Translations under genes and position numbers: made by a program
Source: Rhodospirillales bacterium
Lineage (GTDB): Bacteria > Pseudomonadota > Alphaproteobacteria > Micavibrionales > Micavibrionaceae
Length of the DNA stretch: 64,000 bases
Assembly (NCBI GenBank): GCA_023898785.1
Contig: CP060239.1
Coordinates: 1 to 64,000 of the forward strand
Reading direction: 5' to 3'
The notes under the pieces: model-generated
Told to the model about the DNA's origin: nothing
The model's database searches: none
The model's input: only the letters and a program-made list of their open reading frames with translations
Shown here: one piece after another, positions 52,245 through 61,536 of the stretch
Layout of the letters: every line of letters starts with the position of its first letter
How positions within the stretch are numbered: the first letter of the stretch is position 1

Positions 52245-54539
52245 ATGCTTGAGAAGCTCATATCAATAAAGGGCGTGGGCCGGTTTCAAAATTGTAAGGC
52301 TGCCGGTGACGTAAGCTTTGGCAAAAACAGCCTAGTGTTTGCCGAAAATGGCCGGGGCAAGACAACCCTTTGCGCTATATTGCGCTCACTTCAAACCGGC
52401 ATGCCCGCCTATATTATGGGGCGGCAAACCATAGGTGGCGAAGAAAACCCGCCCGAGGTTCAAATCCGGCTTAACGGCGGTAATGCCGTCTTCAGGAACG
52501 GACAATGGAACCAGCAAGTTTCCGATATTGCTATTTTCGATTCAACCTTTGTGGCCGAAAATGTTTTTTCCGGCGATTGCGTTGAAATAGACCATAGAAG
52601 AAACTTGTATAATGTCATCATAGGCAAGGCGGGCGTTGATCTGGCCCTTGAAGTCAACGCCATTGACGCGGCTATCAAGATCAAAAACGGTGAAATCAAA
52701 GATAAGAAAGCCTTTCTGGAATCCAGAATTCCGGACGGCGTTATGGATGCGGATTATTTTATAACCTTGCCTAAAGAAGACGATTCCATTGATAGCAAGG
52801 TTGCGGATAAGGAAAGAGATTTACAGGCCGTCAAACAATCCGCGCAATTGCAGCGTGGCTCCGAATTGGAACAAATGAGCCTTCCGGCCGTCCCGGATGA
52901 GTTTTTGCCGATTTTGACGAAAACCATTGACGGCGTTGAAGCCGATGCGGAAAGACAGATAACCGCCCATATCGAAACTCACAATATGCAGGCGCGCGGT
53001 AAAACATGGCTTTCGGAAGGTTGCTCTTATATCCATGATGATAATTGCCCCTTTTGCGGCCAGGACTTGACCGGCGTTGATCTTATCGAAGCCTATAAAG
53101 GGTTCTTTAGCGCCGCTTACAATGCCCTTAAAGATGAAATCAAGGCCCTTAGTGATGAGATCTCGGATAGTTTTGGCGATTTGGGCTTGGCTCAAATTGA
53201 CCGGGTTCAGCATAAGAACGCCGCCGCCGTGGAATTTTGGTCGCAATACTGCGATATAACCGCCCCGGCCTTGCAGGAATCCTACGACCTTATCGTCGTT
53301 TTGGCGCGCTTGCGGCAAAGCGCCCTCACTCATTTGGAACGAAAAGCGCAAGCACCCCTTGAGCAAATCAATCCGGACGCTTCCTTGCTTTCAGATTTTG
53401 AAATTCTGCGCCAGTTTCAGGCGGCAATCGTGCAATACAATCAAGCTGTAGATACGGCAAACGCCCTAATCCGCGCAAAGAAAGAGCAAGCGCAAGGCCG
53501 CGAAGTGCGGCAAGTGGAAACGGAATTGGCAAAGTTGAAAGCCGCCCAAAGGCGCTGTGACCAACAAATAGACGCGGAATGCACCGCATACCGCAAGCTT
53601 TTAATGGAAAAGAAAGACTTGGAAGACCGGAAGACCGCGGCCAAAGAAAAGCTGGATGAATACACACAAAGCATAATCAAGAAATACGAAAAAACGATCA
53701 ATGAGTATCTTGATTGCTTTAACGCCGGTTTTCAAATTACCGAAACGTCACACGGTTACAGGGGCGGCGCGCCAAGCACAAGCTATCAAATCCTTATCAA
53801 TCAAACGCCGGTTGATCTTGGCAATTCGGATACGCCAATTGACCAGCCGAGTTTCAAAAACACCCTTAGTTCGGGTGATCGTAGCGCGCTTGCGTTGTCG
53901 TTCTTCTTGGCGCAATTGGAACATGACCCGGATAAAGCAAACAAGATTGTGGTTTTTGACGACCCCTTTAACAGCCAGGACGATTTCAGAAAAGGCCATA
54001 CGGCACAACGCATCAAAAAATGCGGAAGGGAATGCGCGCAAGTTATTGTGTTATCGCATGACCAGCATTTCTTAAAGCTTGTTTGGGACGATTTGCCTAC
54101 GGATGAACGCAAGACTTTTCAGCTTTTCCGCATATCGGAGAAAAACACCGGCATTGCCGAATGGGATATTGAAAAGGCTGTACAAGCGCGTTACCGGGCC
54201 GACATTGATACATTGAGCAAATATTACACAAGCGCCAATGACGGCAACCAAAGGGATGTTGTCCAAAAAATACGCCCTGTTTTGGAGGGATATTGCCGGA
54301 ATCTGTATCCCACTAGGTTTGCGGATAACGATGCGCTTGGCACCATTGTTGGGAAAATCAGGGGATACGACGACGAATTCCCCCTTAAGGATGTTTGTGA
54401 TGAGTTGGAAGAATTGAATGGGTATTCGCGCCGTTATCATCACGGCGAAAATCCTAATGCCGCCACGGAAGCTATTAATGACAATGAGCTTAAGGGATAT
54501 GTGAAAAGAACCTTGAAAGTTGTTGGAGCACTTTTATAG
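52245..54539 (+). CDS. SMC-like AAA ATPase with zinc hook (RloC/AAA_13-like)
   Basis: 764 residues. Walker A is AENGRGKTTLC (Lys39); a coiled-coil region holds a zinc-hook motif NCPFCGQDL (Cys268, Cys271); signature NTLSSGDRSALALSFF (540-555); Walker B IVVFDDPFNSQD (Asp572, Asp573); switch LSHD (His605). The C-terminal domain shows IRPVLEG (Arg677, Glu681) and YHHGE (His732/733), an R-x3-E...H set like that of the PrrC/RloC anticodon nucleases, although E-to-H spacing (about 51) is longer than in PrrC. It could be a phage-defence nuclease, or a general AAA_13 repair or defence ATPase. It starts at ATG 52245 after AAAAGGATGCGGGG, 94 bp from tRNA-fMet. No restriction-modification partner is present. 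Confidence 0.8.
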   Translation: MLEKLISIKGVGRFQNCKAAGDVSFGKNSLVFAENGRGKTTLCAILRSLQTGMPAYIMGRQTIGGEENPPEVQIRLNGGNAVFRNGQWNQQVSDIAIFDSTFVAENVFSGDCVEIDHRRNLYNVIIGKAGVDLALEVNAIDAAIKIKNGEIKDKKAFLESRIPDGVMDADYFITLPKEDDSIDSKVADKERDLQAVKQSAQLQRGSELEQMSLPAVPDEFLPILTKTIDGVEADAERQITAHIETHNMQARGKTWLSEGCSYIHDDNCPFCGQDLTGVDLIEAYKGFFSAAYNALKDEIKALSDEISDSFGDLGLAQIDRVQHKNAAAVEFWSQYCDITAPALQESYDLIVVLARLRQSALTHLERKAQAPLEQINPDASLLSDFEILRQFQAAIVQYNQAVDTANALIRAKKEQAQGREVRQVETELAKLKAAQRRCDQQIDAECTAYRKLLMEKKDLEDRKTAAKEKLDEYTQSIIKKYEKTINEYLDCFNAGFQITETSHGYRGGAPSTSYQILINQTPVDLGNSDTPIDQPSFKNTLSSGDRSALALSFFLAQLEHDPDKANKIVVFDDPFNSQDDFRKGHTAQRIKKCGRECAQVIVLSHDQHFLKLVWDDLPTDERKTFQLFRISEKNTGIAEWDIEKAVQARYRADIDTLSKYYTSANDGNQRDVVQKIRPVLEGYCRNLYPTRFADNDALGTIVGKIRGYDDEFPLKDVCDELEELNGYSRRYHHGENPNAATEAINDNELKGYVKRTLKVVGALL

Positions 54540-54607
54540 AAAAATTTCCATTTTTTTGCTTTTTAGTATCCTTCTTATTGAATAATTTGAAGGGCAATGT
54601 TAGCTTA

Positions 54608-54937
54608 ATGACGATGCGCAAGTTTTTGATGATATTCTCTGTTTTTGCCTTGGTCGTTTCTATAACGGCTGACTTAGCGCATGCACATACCACTTCCCTA
54701 GATACGCAAACCCAAATTTCTGCTGATATGGATAGCGGGCCTGATAACAGTGCTTATCCGGGCTGCTGTGATATGGCTTGTGGTGGCTGCGGTATGCACC
54801 ATCACCACCATGCAGCCAATGGCCTTAGTGACGGCTTTTCCTTACAGGCCGCAACAAAAGACAGGCAGGGTTTTGGCGCAGAATCAATCTACCTTTCCGA
54901 TTTCGTTTATGGCCTAAAACGCCCACCCCGGATTTAA
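54608..54937 (+). CDS. small periplasmic Cys/His-rich metal-binding protein
   Basis: A 109-residue exported protein (signal peptide up to about HAHTT). Its centre is PGCCDMACGGCGMHHHHHAA: four Cys and six His in about 20 residues, strongly suggesting soft-metal binding. It precedes the RND efflux operon, so a periplasmic sensor or buffer role is likely. ATG 54608 is preferred, with AAGGGC upstream; ATG 54614 is possible. Similar small Cys/His-rich proteins accompany copper and zinc loci, but the exact family is not recognised. Confidence 0.7.
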   Translation: MTMRKFLMIFSVFALVVSITADLAHAHTTSLDTQTQISADMDSGPDNSAYPGCCDMACGGCGMHHHHHAANGLSDGFSLQAATKDRQGFGAESIYLSDFVYGLKRPPRI

Positions 54938-55014
54938 TTTCAGGGGTGAAGTGTATCTTGGCTTGGGCGTAATACGTCTAATCTAATCTCCAAACACAAC
55001 ACTCCTGTATGTTT

Positions 55015-55050
55015 CAGGCAAAAGCCCGGCTTTTGCCTGCATGTCGCTTT
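55015..55050 (+). terminator. 11-bp hairpin between first two efflux-region genes
   Basis: CAGGCAAAAGC (55015-55025), loop CCG, GCTTTTGCCTG (55029-55039); a T-run starts 7 bases later. It could terminate or attenuate transcription before the gene at 55076. Confidence 0.6.
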
Positions 55051-55075
55051 TTTATCAAACGAAAGGAACGAATCA

Positions 55076-55348
55076 ATGAAAAGCTTACTGACATTTACTT
55101 TTATAGCCCTTTTAGGGGTTTCGGGAGTGGCGAAGGCCGACCAAAACGCAGAAACAATTGCGGTTGAGGATATGCCGCGCTTTGCCAGCATCGAGCAACA
55201 GCGCTGCCCTAAATCCCGCTATCCATCAGTTAAAAAACGCCTTGAATGCAAACATGAAGTGCGGCGTGAAATCTTTGAGAAAAGGCAGGCGCGCGAACAG
55301 CAAAATCAGAGCGCCGCTCAATCTGAAAACCAAGGAGAAATACAATGA
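55076..55348 (+). CDS. small exported protein of the efflux operon
   Basis: A 90-residue protein with signal peptide (MKSLLTFTFIALLGVSGVAKA). The mature part has two Cys (QRCPKSRYP, LECKHE) and a charged Gln/Arg-rich tail. No family recognised. GAAAGGAACG precedes ATG 55076. Its stop overlaps the TolC-family gene start (ATGA), so it belongs to the efflux operon. Confidence 0.7.
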   Translation: MKSLLTFTFIALLGVSGVAKADQNAETIAVEDMPRFASIEQQRCPKSRYPSVKKRLECKHEVRREIFEKRQAREQQNQSAAQSENQGEIQ

Positions 55349-56607
55349 TACAACACCTAAAAATTCTGGCTATAACAGCTTTGGTTATGCCTTTTATGTT
55401 CGGCATAGCGCAAGCGCAGGAACTAGCCTCGAAAAAGCCGGGTATTGAAAATTTCATTAACTACATATGGCAGGCAAGCCCTTCCGTACAGGAAGCAGAG
55501 GCGAGGGTCGCCGCTGCCCAGGCAGGACAAAAAGCAGCCTCGCGCTGGCAACATAATCCGGAAGTAGAATATGAAGTGGAAGATGTTGAGGGCGAAGAAA
55601 AAACCCAGGTTCTCGGTGTTAGTCAAACAATAGACTGGAGTGGAAAATTCCTGTCCTCCGGCAAAACGGCCAAATTTGAATTAATGGCGGCGCAGGCCGA
55701 ACGTGATGAAATTAGGCAAAATATCGCCATTGATGTTTTGGCAGCCTTAGCCGAATACAATGCGACTAAGGATGTTTTTGGGCTGGCAACGCAGCGTTCA
55801 AGTTTAATGGAGCGTTTTGCAGGGCTTGCAGATAAAAGCTTTAAGACGGGCGATATTGACCAAAGTGAATATAATCTGGCGCAATTGGCTTTGTCAGAGG
55901 CCTTGATTGAGCAGGCGGATTCAGAAACAGCATTGGCCGAAAGCAGGCAGGCGCTGGACGCAGCAATCGGCTTTGCTCCCGATAACTTCTTTGCTTTACC
56001 GGAGTTGCCTGAAACACTCCCGGAGCCTGTACTTGGCATTGATAACGAAGATCAGGTTTTAATGCAGCTGCCCTCTTTGCGCGCAAGGAAGCACCGGGAA
56101 GAAGCGGCCAAGGCTGTTATTACCCAAGCTCAAAAGGATCGCCTTCCCGATCCGACCGTCGGTCTTGTCGGCGGGAAAGATGCCGGAGCCGATATGATTG
56201 GTTTCTCGGTTTCGATGCCTTTGTATGTATTCAATACTTACGGCGCGGAGGTAGAACAGGCGAAGCAAGAGGCCTTGGCCGAAGCAAAGGCCGGACAGAA
56301 CGCTTACCATGCAGCAAGAACACGCCTGCAGGCAAGCCGCAGCGCTTACCAGCTTTCCAGAAAAGCATGGGAAAACTGGCAAGAGAACGGCGCTCAGGCT
56401 TTGGCAGAACAAGTCGATATTCTCGACCGTAAAGTCAAGGTCGGAGATTTAAGTGCAACGGATTATTTGGTGCAAATTGAGCAAGCGCTTGATACGGAAG
56501 TGGCGGCAAAGGAACTGCACAGAAAAGTCTGGCAATCATGGTTTGCGTGGCTGGCTGCTTCGGGCAGCGTTGAGCAATGGATACAAAACACAGGAGAAAA
56601 TCAATGA
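55345..56607 (+). CDS. TolC-family outer-membrane efflux protein (CzcC/CusC type)
   Basis: A 420-residue outer-membrane channel: signal peptide, then long alpha-helical repeats of the OEP family (AEARVAAAQAGQKAA, QSEYNLAQLALSEA, VEQAKQEALAEAKAGQ). It forms the exit duct of the tripartite pump with the next two gene products. It overlaps both neighbours by ATGA, so translation is coupled. GGAGAAATACA is its ribosome-binding site. Confidence 0.9.
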   Translation: MIQHLKILAITALVMPFMFGIAQAQELASKKPGIENFINYIWQASPSVQEAEARVAAAQAGQKAASRWQHNPEVEYEVEDVEGEEKTQVLGVSQTIDWSGKFLSSGKTAKFELMAAQAERDEIRQNIAIDVLAALAEYNATKDVFGLATQRSSLMERFAGLADKSFKTGDIDQSEYNLAQLALSEALIEQADSETALAESRQALDAAIGFAPDNFFALPELPETLPEPVLGIDNEDQVLMQLPSLRARKHREEAAKAVITQAQKDRLPDPTVGLVGGKDAGADMIGFSVSMPLYVFNTYGAEVEQAKQEALAEAKAGQNAYHAARTRLQASRSAYQLSRKAWENWQENGAQALAEQVDILDRKVKVGDLSATDYLVQIEQALDTEVAAKELHRKVWQSWFAWLAASGSVEQWIQNTGENQ

Positions 56608-57848
56608 GATTATTATTAGTTTTAACAATATTGGCTGCTTTCAGTTTTACTTTTTATTCTTATGCCGCCGAGGATGGTCACGGCCATGACGAGGGATCGC
56701 ATGTTGAAAAAGAACAAGATGAACCGGGGGCCGGACATGAAGAAAGCGGTGAACATGAAGATCACGGCGAAAAAGAAAGTGAAGAAGGTCACGGCGATCA
56801 CGGCGAAGAAGGAGGCCACGGACACGAAGAAAAAAGTGAGATAGAGATTTCGCCAGAATCTCTGAAAGCCGCCGGAATTCTTGTGGAACCTTTAACCTTG
56901 CAAAATCTGGAAGGTGAAATTCAAGCCCCCGGCGAGGTTGTTTTGAATTCCTATTTAAGCAGTAAAGTGACACCGCGCATCGAAGCGCAAATAGTATCTC
57001 GTCACGCTAAGTTAGGAGATAAGGTCGAACAAGGCACACCGCTTGTAACACTTTCTTCCGTTGAAATGGCTGCGGCCATTGGTGAATCTCTAGTGGCCCA
57101 TAAAGAGTGGCGGCGGGTGCAACAGCTCGGATCGGCAGCCGTTTCTGCAAAACGCTATAGCGAAGCCCAAATTGCCGATGAACAAGCGCGCGCCAAAGTT
57201 ATGGCTTACGGTATGACAGAGCAACAAATTGAGGCCCTGCATAAAAATGGGGCCAAAGGAAATCCGGGCGAGTTTCAACTCCTTGCCCCACAAGCCGGTA
57301 CAATTGTCAGCGATAATTTTATTGAAGGCGAATTGATTGAGCCGGGCCGCGTTCTATTCGATATTGTTAATGAGTCCGCTTTATGGGTTGAAAGCCGCTT
57401 ATCTCCAGAAAATGCAAAGCAGATTGAAACCGAAGCAAACGCCCGCATTCATGTGCCCGGCAATGGCTGGCTGCAAGGAAAGGTCGTTCAAAAGCACCAT
57501 TTGCTCGATGAGGAAACCCGCACGATTGGAATTCGTATTGAAGTTGATAACGAGGAAGACCGCCTCCATCCCGGTATGTATGTCGATACAGCCATACAAA
57601 CGGGCGGGGAGCAAAAATACCTAGCTGTTCCCACATCTTCTGTCCTTCGTTCGGCGGACGGAGATTGGGTGGTCTATGTCGAAGAAAAGCCGGGACAGTT
57701 TAAACCACAAGAAGTGCAAACGCTAAGAACGGTTGAAGACTATACCGTCATTGACGGCCTGCCGGAAGGCACAAGGGTTGTTACAGAGGGTGCATTTTTC
57801 GTGCAATCGGAACTCGCCAAAAGCGGCTTTGAAGTACACAACCACTAA
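56604..57848 (+). CDS. RND efflux periplasmic adaptor, His-rich (CzcB/CusB type)
   Basis: A 414-residue membrane-fusion protein. After the signal peptide a His/Glu-rich segment (about 25-85; HGHDEGSH, HEDHGEK, GHGDHGEEGGHGH) should bind divalent metal. The lipoyl/barrel-sandwich parts follow (GEIQAPGEVVLNSYLSSKVT, IVSRHAKLGDKVEQGTPLVT) and the C-terminal VVTEGAFFVQSELAKSGF. Start ATG 56604 overlaps the TolC-family stop. It links pump and channel and may deliver metal to the pump. Confidence 0.92.
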   Translation: MRLLLVLTILAAFSFTFYSYAAEDGHGHDEGSHVEKEQDEPGAGHEESGEHEDHGEKESEEGHGDHGEEGGHGHEEKSEIEISPESLKAAGILVEPLTLQNLEGEIQAPGEVVLNSYLSSKVTPRIEAQIVSRHAKLGDKVEQGTPLVTLSSVEMAAAIGESLVAHKEWRRVQQLGSAAVSAKRYSEAQIADEQARAKVMAYGMTEQQIEALHKNGAKGNPGEFQLLAPQAGTIVSDNFIEGELIEPGRVLFDIVNESALWVESRLSPENAKQIETEANARIHVPGNGWLQGKVVQKHHLLDEETRTIGIRIEVDNEEDRLHPGMYVDTAIQTGGEQKYLAVPTSSVLRSADGDWVVYVEEKPGQFKPQEVQTLRTVEDYTVIDGLPEGTRVVTEGAFFVQSELAKSGFEVHNH

Positions 57849-57863
57849 GCCGGGAGAAAAAAT

Positions 57864-60800
57864 ATGCTTAATACAATTATTGACGGTGCGGTACGTAACC
57901 GCCTAATGGTCATTCTAATGCTGGCGTCCATTCTGGTCGGGGCAATTATGATTTTGCCAAACCTAAATCTGGATGCGTTTCCCGATGTTACCAACGTACA
58001 AGTCACGGTGAATACGGAGGCCGAAGGGCTTGCAGCCGAAGAAGTCGAACAGCTTATCACTTACCCGGTTGAGGCGGTTATGTACTCCCTCCCGGACGTA
58101 GAGGAAGTGCGCTCGATTTCAAAAACCGGCCTTTCCATTGTTACAGTCGTTTTTACAGAGGGAACGGATATTTACTTTGCCCGCCAGCTCGTTTTTGAAC
58201 GATTGCAGGATGCACGGGAGCAGATTCCTGAGGGCGTGGGAACACCTGAAATGGGGCCAAACACCTCTGGCTTGGGACAAGTGTTCCAATATATGCTGCG
58301 CACGAATGATCCCGATACATTCGATATTATGGCGCTTCGCAGTTTGAATGACTGGGTGGTTAAATTATTGCTTATGCCGATTGATGGAGTAACCGAAGTT
58401 TTGTCATTTGGAGGTGAAGTAAAGCAGTACCAGGTTAATCTTGAACCGGCAAAATTGCTTTCCTACCAACTTCATGCCGAAGATGTAGTGGAGGCCATTG
58501 AGGAAAATAACCGCAATGCCGGTGGCTGGTATATGAACAAAGGCTCAGAGCAGCTTGTTATTCGCGGCGTGGGTTGGGTTCGGGGCGGCGAAGACGGTCT
58601 GCGCGATATTGCCAATGTCCCGGTCAAGGATGAAGACGGTGTTGTAGTCAAAGTTAGTGACGTTGCAGAAGTTTCTTACGGCTCTGAAATTCGCCAAGGA
58701 GCCGTTAGCATTACGATGCGCGATGAAAGCGGTAAACCCGAACAGATGGGAGAAGTCGTTACCGGCGTAGTTATGAAGCGCATGGGGGCGAATACTAAAA
58801 ACACAATTGACCAGATATATGAGCGCTTGCCAATTATTCAAAACGCCTTGCCTGAAGGGGTTATTATTGAGCCGTTTTACGATCAGGCAGACCTTATTGG
58901 TAAAGCTGTTCACACGGTTAGCAAGGCTTTGATTGAGGCTTTTGTACTGATTGTCATTGTTCTGTTTTTATTTTTGATGAACATACGAGCTGCAATTTTG
59001 GTTCTGCTTTCGGTCCCTATTTCAATTGCTATGGCTTTGATGGCAATGGCCTATTGGGGAATTTCGGCAAACCTCATGTCCCTTGGTGGTCTTGCAATTG
59101 CCATTGGTATGATGGTGGACGGCTCGGTTGTGATGATGGAAAATATATTCAAACATCTTTCTCATCACGATGAAAGCGACAATCCACAAGGTACAAGCTT
59201 GCGTATTTTAGAAGCAGCCCGCGAGGTGGGACGGCCAGTCTTTTTTGCCGTTTTGATTATTATTGTTGTTTTCACACCGCTATTTACGCTTGAGGGTGTG
59301 GAGGGCAAGCTATTCCAGCCTATGGCCGTATCCATTGTGCTGGCTATGCTGGCTTCTCTTATGGTGGCCTTGGTGGTTATTCCTGCACTGGCAACCTATC
59401 TTTTCCGGCGCAGTGTCGATCACAAATCAAACAAACTGATTGATGCTATAGACGCAGGATACAAGAAAAGCCTGTCGGCAGCCCTTAAAGCTAAAAAGGC
59501 GATTGTGATAACCGCTGTTGCGTTGTTTATAGGCTCTATGGCTCTTGTCCCGTTTTTGGGAACCGAGTTTGTGCCAGAGCTGGAAGAAGGCACGGTTAAT
59601 ATCCGTGTTACGCTAGCCCCTTCCTCGTCATTGGAAACCTCTTTGGAAGTCGCTCAAACTTTGGAACGCAAGCTGATGGAGTTTCCCGAGGTGCTTTACG
59701 CCTCAAGCCGTGTTGGGCGCGCGGAACTTGGCGGTGATCCAGAGCCGGTATCTAACGTGGAAATCTACGTTGGGCTAAAACCGGTCAAGGAGTGGACTTC
59801 GGCTTCAAACCGCTTTGAATTGCAAAGGTTGATGGAAGAAAAAATGTCCGTTCATCCGGGCTTGTTATTTACCTTCTCACAGCCTATTGCAACCCGCGTG
59901 GATGAGTTGCTTTCCGGTGTGAAAGCACAACTTGCTATCAAACTATTCGGCCCCGACCTGAATATTTTGGCAGAAAAAGGCAAGGCCATTGAAACGTTAG
60001 TGCGTAAAATTGAAGGTGCACAATCGGTGGAAATGGAACAGATTGCTGGTGAAGCGCAGCTTGTTATCAAGCCTGATCGTGACCAGCTTGCTCGTTACGG
60101 CATTCCAGTCGGACAGGTTATGTCCCTTGTTTCCGATGCTATTGGCGGTAATGAGGCCGGACAGGTTATTCAAGGCAACGAGCGCTATGACATTTATGTC
60201 CGGCTGGCCAAAAAATACCGGAACGATCCCCATGCTATTGCCGACCTAATTATGCAGGCACCAAGCGGTGCGTGGGTTCGCATTGGTGATGTGGCCGATG
60301 TTTCGATTGAGGCAGGCCCTCCGCAAATCAGGCGGGATGATGTGCAGCGCCGCGTTGTAATTCAGTCTAACCTGACCGGACGCGATATGGGCGGTTTTGT
60401 GGAAGAAATCAATAAGCGCATTAAGGAAGAAGTAAAATTGCCGCCCGGTTATTCCGTTGTTTTCGGCGGGCAATTTGAAAACCAAAAACGGGCGCAGGCA
60501 CGGCTTATGATTGTTGTGCCTCTCTCGCTTGGTCTTATTTTTCTTTTGCTGTTTTTTGCTTTCGGCTCGGTGCGCCAGGCAGCGCTGATTATGCTGAATG
60601 TCCCGTTGGCCATGATCGGCGGTATTGCTGCCCTGTATTTTTCAGGGCAATACCTGTCCGTTCCCGGATCAATCGGCTTTATCGCTTTGTTTGGCGTAGC
60701 TGTTTTGAATGGCGTGGTTATGGTCAATGCAATCAACTTGCTCATTGAAGGTGGCACAGACGCGGATACAGCCGTTTTTAGCGGCGCATTATCCCGTTTG

Positions 60801-61013
60801 CGCCCTGTTCTTATGACCGCCTCTATTGCGGCTTTAGGTCTTATTCCGATGCTTTTGGCAACGGGTATAGGTTCAGAAGTCCAGAAGCCACTGGCAACTG
60901 TGGTCGTCGGCGGATTGTTTTCTTCAACACTTTTAACACTGTTCGTCTTGCCGGTTCTATACGGCGTATTTTCACGGCGCTTTGTAGAAGAGCACAAGAG
61001 AAAAGTTTCGTAA
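57864..61013 (+). CDS. heavy-metal efflux RND pump (CzcA/CusA family)
   Basis: A 1049-residue inner-membrane pump with 12 membrane helices and two large periplasmic loops; proton-driven metal export. The TM4 signature is AIAIGMMVDGSVVMMEN (about 410-425): the D-F-G of Zn/Co/Cd pumps is replaced by A-I-G, while the MVDGSVV part differs from the MVDAAIV of Cu/Ag pumps. The metal is therefore uncertain. N-terminal NLDAFPDVTNVQVTVNTEA and PGSIGFIALFGVAVLNGVVM are typical for HME-RND. GGGAGAAAAA lies before the ATG. Confidence 0.94.
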   Translation: MLNTIIDGAVRNRLMVILMLASILVGAIMILPNLNLDAFPDVTNVQVTVNTEAEGLAAEEVEQLITYPVEAVMYSLPDVEEVRSISKTGLSIVTVVFTEGTDIYFARQLVFERLQDAREQIPEGVGTPEMGPNTSGLGQVFQYMLRTNDPDTFDIMALRSLNDWVVKLLLMPIDGVTEVLSFGGEVKQYQVNLEPAKLLSYQLHAEDVVEAIEENNRNAGGWYMNKGSEQLVIRGVGWVRGGEDGLRDIANVPVKDEDGVVVKVSDVAEVSYGSEIRQGAVSITMRDESGKPEQMGEVVTGVVMKRMGANTKNTIDQIYERLPIIQNALPEGVIIEPFYDQADLIGKAVHTVSKALIEAFVLIVIVLFLFLMNIRAAILVLLSVPISIAMALMAMAYWGISANLMSLGGLAIAIGMMVDGSVVMMENIFKHLSHHDESDNPQGTSLRILEAAREVGRPVFFAVLIIIVVFTPLFTLEGVEGKLFQPMAVSIVLAMLASLMVALVVIPALATYLFRRSVDHKSNKLIDAIDAGYKKSLSAALKAKKAIVITAVALFIGSMALVPFLGTEFVPELEEGTVNIRVTLAPSSSLETSLEVAQTLERKLMEFPEVLYASSRVGRAELGGDPEPVSNVEIYVGLKPVKEWTSASNRFELQRLMEEKMSVHPGLLFTFSQPIATRVDELLSGVKAQLAIKLFGPDLNILAEKGKAIETLVRKIEGAQSVEMEQIAGEAQLVIKPDRDQLARYGIPVGQVMSLVSDAIGGNEAGQVIQGNERYDIYVRLAKKYRNDPHAIADLIMQAPSGAWVRIGDVADVSIEAGPPQIRRDDVQRRVVIQSNLTGRDMGGFVEEINKRIKEEVKLPPGYSVVFGGQFENQKRAQARLMIVVPLSLGLIFLLLFFAFGSVRQAALIMLNVPLAMIGGIAALYFSGQYLSVPGSIGFIALFGVAVLNGVVMVNAINLLIEGGTDADTAVFSGALSRLRPVLMTASIAALGLIPMLLATGIGSEVQKPLATVVVGGLFSSTLLTLFVLPVLYGVFSRRFVEEHKRKVS

Positions 61014-61028
61014 CGAAAGGAGCAAAAA

Positions 61029-61277
61029 ATGAAAAAAACCATACCTATATTAATTGCCTGCCTTGCTTTGGCCGGATGCGAGTCTTTCAGGGCACCAACC
61101 GTTGAGCAAAGGCTGGCAGGGAAAACCGGCGCAGAACGCCAGCAGGAGCTTTACTATATCTGCCTTGAGCGCTTTGGCGACCCTATCTATGGCGGCGGGC
61201 ATTACCCCGGCCATGAAGCCCATAGAGAGGCGCTATGCCACCATATGGATGATCTCAATAAAGAAACGGAGGAATAA
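61029..61277 (+). CDS. small lipoprotein A of the efflux operon
   Basis: 82 residues; lipobox ALAGC (Cys18). The mature part starts ESFRAPTVEQRLAGKTGAER and contains two further Cys (YYICLERFG, EALCHHMDD) and a His-rich C-terminus (GGGHYPGHEAHRE). GAAAGGAG precedes the ATG. It resembles the next gene: both have an xEx(R/K)LxGKTxxE(R/K) start and a C-terminal Cys. Function unknown; perhaps metal capture near the pump. Confidence 0.8.
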   Translation: MKKTIPILIACLALAGCESFRAPTVEQRLAGKTGAERQQELYYICLERFGDPIYGGGHYPGHEAHREALCHHMDDLNKETEE

Positions 61278-61279
61278 CC

Positions 61280-61534
61280 ATGCCTAAGAAAACCTTACTT
61301 TTACTTCCTTTTGTTGCCGTGCTGTCCGCTTGCAGCTGGTCGCATTACGGAATGCTGGAAAAGAAACTGGACGGCAAAACAGAAGATGAAAAGCGCCTGA
61401 TTTTGGCCGAAGAATGTAAAAAGGAAATTGAGCGCGGGCTTGTCAAAGACAACCCTAAAAACATAGAGCAACATAAAAGAATGCAATATGTTTGCGAAGA
61501 AATGACCGGAAGGCCAGTGGAGGTTAGATATTAA
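61280..61534 (+). CDS. small lipoprotein B of the efflux operon
   Basis: 84 residues; lipobox VLSAC (Cys18). Mature part: MLEKKLDGKTEDEKRLILAE, ECKKEIERG, MQYVCEEMTGRP. Similar in length, lipobox place, LDGKT/LAGKT motif and Cys spacing to the gene just upstream, so the two are probably paralogues or a matched pair. It starts 2 bp after the previous stop and ends 2 bp before the CDF gene. Function unknown. Confidence 0.8.
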   Translation: MPKKTLLLLPFVAVLSACSWSHYGMLEKKLDGKTEDEKRLILAEECKKEIERGLVKDNPKNIEQHKRMQYVCEEMTGRPVEVRY

Positions 61535-61536
61535 AA

